A DNA stretch of 18,614 nucleotides from Terana coerulea (Eukaryota; Basidiomycota; Agaricomycetes; Polyporales; Phanerochaetaceae). The DNA is taken from the NCBI GenBank assembly GCA_024811115.1, contig JAKOGH010000089.1, positions 1-18,614 on the forward strand, in the 5' to 3' direction. The position numbers and the translations under genes are program-made. Below are positions 16,245 through 18,614 of the stretch, piece after piece (the first letter of the stretch is position 1; the number at the start of each line of letters is the position of its first letter). The notes under the pieces are model-generated. The model worked only from the letters and a program-made list of their open reading frames with translations. It ran no database searches and was not told where the DNA came from.

Positions 16245-17471
16245 CTACAACGGCGAGCACGACGTCAGTACGGTATTCCACATGTCCTAGGGCTCGCCTG
16301 GGGCGCGCAGCAACGGAGGAAACGCGTCCGACACGTCCCCCTGCCGACGCGTCTGGGCGCGTCTGCCCGCACGCGCCCGCACCGTGGCGGGCGCAGAGCT
16401 CGGCGGCGGCGGAGACGACGACGACGCCCCTAAACATGCCACATAAAGGTCGCACGCACCTTTACTGAATATCTGGACTCGGTGGAAACAGGGGACAACG
16501 GCGGACGCGGGGCGGAGACGAGAAGGAGGGCGAGGCAGATTTGGCTGGGGAGGCAAAGGGCTTTGGCTGGCAGTGGGCTCGCACTGAGAGGGCCTGCGCT
16601 GCTGGGCGCGGCTTTGCTGGTGAGAATCTCTGGGTCTGAGACGCTCGTTACGTAACGCTCCCGCGGTCACGTGTGGGCTACCCTGCCTGTGCACGGACCC
16701 GCCAGGCCCGCTCGCTGCTCCGCATCGTGTCGCCGCTCGGTGTCAATGCCATGATCTTCGTGGCGTCGTGTAGGGACCAGGTGGTCGCCCTAGAACCCGC
16801 ATCGCTATCGCGTTTCACCGAAATTGGATGCCGACGGAGGAATTCGCTCGAAACGCTCTCTATTCAGTCAACTGCCCAAAGCCTAACGACTGCATATCCT
16901 CTATGTGCCGCCAGTCCGGTAAGGCAAACTATGGAACATCGAAAGGACATGCGTACCTGCTGAAGTAGGCATTGGTTGTCAGGAGGAAACAAGGATGGCA
17001 GGAGTTGTACTTCGAAAGGCTGCAGTGGACTTCGCCATCGCGAGCACGAAGTCACTGACAGCTAGAGCCATAGTCCTCTTGGCTGCGCGCAGTCTTCCAG
17101 AGACGTATAATGGTGATCTTATAGGTGACGATGACCGGCGTGGTGGCGATTAGAGAGGCCAGGTGAGTTTGAGAGACACATCGTGGTAAGCAAGAGAGTC
17201 CCTCGGACGTGTGGCGCCGATACGCAGACTCAGCAGTGAGTGGCTCGGGGTTTGGGGTGCATTCACCCAAATGGGTACAGAACCGGACCAGGATCAGCTC
17301 AGAAAGTGATCCGTATGTTATTTATACTTGCATCGGCACATAACGACAGTTACAAAAAGAGCGTGGACCATCCACCATGGGGCAACCCTGGCGAACATTT
17401 AACAAGAAGGCCAAAAGAGAGAGGAGGGTTGCATCGATACTACAAGTCCATGCACTCCATCTAAAGCGCAA
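16245..17471. other. Gene-free region upstream of the HMG-box gene
   Basis: About 1.2 kb without a recognised gene. The first 400 bp, GC-rich on both strands, should contain the HMG-box promoter and leader. A 12-bp palindrome (16646-16657), CCGCGG (16661-16666) and CACGTG (16668-16673) cluster within 30 bp. The remainder, to 17471, becomes AT-richer and is the 3' side of the SurE-like gene. Open frames such as 16287-16694 (minus) show only low-complexity Pro/Arg/Ser-rich sequence. Confidence 0.4.
16646..16673. promoter_or_regulatory. Cluster of palindromic sites: CGTTACGTAACG, CCGCGG, CACGTG
   Basis: A perfect 12-bp palindrome is followed within 11 bp by the E-box core CACGTG, a binding site of bHLH factors. 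The cluster lies about 400 bp upstream of the HMG-box start codon and could be an upstream activating element. Function is inferred only from motif form. Confidence 0.35.
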
Positions 17472-18606
17472 TCACAATGTAGCACAGACAAACCCAAGGT
17501 GACCCAACCGTTTAAGCACGTCGGCCTGAGTGGTCTTGCTGACATCCAGCTTCGTCGTCGCGTTGAGCACGCTGACGGAAGCAAAGCAGCCCGCATCGAC
17601 GACCGTGCTCTCCCTGCGGTAGCACGCCGCCGTTGCTGCACGTCACGACGTCCGGCTTGCCGAGCAACACGGGGAACACGCGCGTGAACACCCACTGCAC
17701 GCTCTCCGCGTCGCACGTGCTGGTAATCGCAGGGAAGTTGACGTTGAGCGTGATGCCGGCGGGCAGCAGCTTCGGCGTCGCGGTCGGCTGGCTGAAGAGC
17801 GCGGCGAGAAAGTCGGCGGTGAGCTCCGCGTAGGCTTTCGCTGCGAGCACGGTGGCGGAAGTTGGGGAAGAGGTGAGCGCAGTCCAGGCCTCCTGAGCTG
17901 TGCTGCTTCCGGAGAATGCGATCGAGGGTACGCCCAGCTGCACGGCTTTGCCAGCAGCGCCACTGCAAATCAGTGTAAGTCAGCTGAATGTGTCGGGATT
18001 ATGAGCCAGCGTGACATACACAGTGCCTGATGCTACGACGGCTATGCCGGTATTGTCGCCGACGTTGGGCCCACTAACGACTAGGTCAGGGGCACCGCCG
18101 AAGAATTTCGGCGCAAGTGTTTGGATGCCATATTGCGCAGAGTCCGCACTAATGATCGTAAAACGGATTAGGCCAGCTCCCTAATCTTGGTTAATATGTC
18201 GGACTTACGGGAAGGCATTAATCCAGTTTAACCTGGCTGCATTGTGAGGGTTTAATTAGATGTGCCTCGCAAAGCAGCGGGACTCACTATCGCTTGCATT
18301 ATTCCCGGTCTTCCCGGAGAGCGCGGGGCAGGAGTTGAACTCGCACGGAGTCAGTCGGGGCGTCGCCGGCACTTGCAGCGCTCCATGTCCGGAGTCGTTG
18401 TCTGCTGGTGCAGAGAGCACCACCTGCAGCTCAGTTCAGCTTCAGTGCAATAAATGGCATAGATAATGCCTCACCTCATATCCCGCCGCCTCCAAAGCGT
18501 TGAACTCTGCCCGGATCTGCGCAACCGCCCATCCGTCGTCATTCGTCAGGATGATCTTCTGTGCTCCCACGACTGCGGCGAGCGAGAGAACGACGGACGG
18601 CAGCAT
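17472..18606 (-). CDS. Secreted SurE-like phosphatase/nucleotidase
   Basis: SurE proteins are metal-dependent phosphatases that remove phosphate from nucleotides. The motif KIILTNDDGW with the metal-binding Asp pair follows a signal peptide (MLPSVVLSLAAVVGAQ), so the protein is exported. APADNDSGHG supplies the Ser/Gly loop, and VSGPNVGDNTG and SGTVGAAGKAVQLGVPSIAFS are further SurE signatures. Exons are 18475-18606, 18288-18423, 18209-18236, 18020-18148 and 17472-17962. The four introns (51, 51, 60 and 57 nt) are GT-AG. One extra base is present near 17589-17592 (GGG on the coding strand): upstream reads SNGGVLPQ, downstream ESTVVDAGCFASVSVLNATT to a TGA at 17472-17474. Corrected length is 304 residues. 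The ATG at 18604-18606 lies 8 bp from the window edge and the frame is open further upstream, so the true start could be outside. Confidence 0.9.
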
Positions 18607-18614
18607 CCAGGCGA

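Noticed and set aside
1..18614. CRISPR array, transposon, biosynthetic cluster or defence system
   Set aside because: No regularly spaced repeats, transposase, terminal repeats with target duplication, or clustered related enzymes are visible; the gene content is ordinary for a fungal chromosome.

Overview
The window is nuclear DNA of a filamentous fungus, most likely a mushroom-forming basidiomycete (Agaricomycetes; perhaps Polyporales, but that is inference). The signs are GT-AG introns mostly of 50-70 nt with CTAAC/CTGAC-like branch sites, C/G-ending codons, pyrimidine-rich leaders, and families typical of such genomes: cerato-platanin, a secreted SurE-like protein, a Kes1-type oxysterol-binding protein, an NHP6-like HMG box and an otubain.

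Layout, left to right. (1) 742-1557 (+): coiled-coil protein of unknown function. (2) 1590-2887 (-): multi-span membrane protein with a glycosylation-prone C-terminal domain. (3) 2888-5101: gene-poor stretch with two intron-containing tRNA genes on the minus strand, Pro(CGG) and Ser(CGA). (4) 5385-7003 (+): otubain deubiquitinase in ten exons. (5) 7344-8603 (-): secreted alpha/beta hydrolase, convergent with the otubain gene. (6) 9237-9774 (+): decayed cerato-platanin gene. (7) 10188-10272 (-): tRNA-Asp(GTC). (8) 10737-12024 (+): NAD(P)-dependent epimerase/reductase of the Gre2/DFR type. (9) 12659-14510 (-): Kes1/Osh4-type oxysterol-binding protein, 11 exons, fully intact. (10) 15240-16244 (-): NHP6-type HMG-box protein with a 562-nt first intron. 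(11) 17472-18606 (-): secreted SurE-like phosphatase/nucleotidase whose start lies near the window end.

The genes are unrelated housekeeping or secreted functions on both strands, each apparently with its own promoter. I see no cluster, operon, mobile element, CRISPR array or defence system, and no clear new biological system.

The main caution is that most protein genes here need one or two single-base frame corrections, usually one missing base and often at or beside a C or G run, although both sides of each break read as good family protein. In each of the corrected models the total coding length becomes an exact multiple of three. This looks more like residual indel error in the assembly than mass pseudogenisation. 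The cerato-platanin gene is different: it has a lost start codon, an internal deletion and a short C-terminus. The most curious small structure is the tRNA-Pro intron, which is almost a reverse complement of that tRNA's own T-arm.
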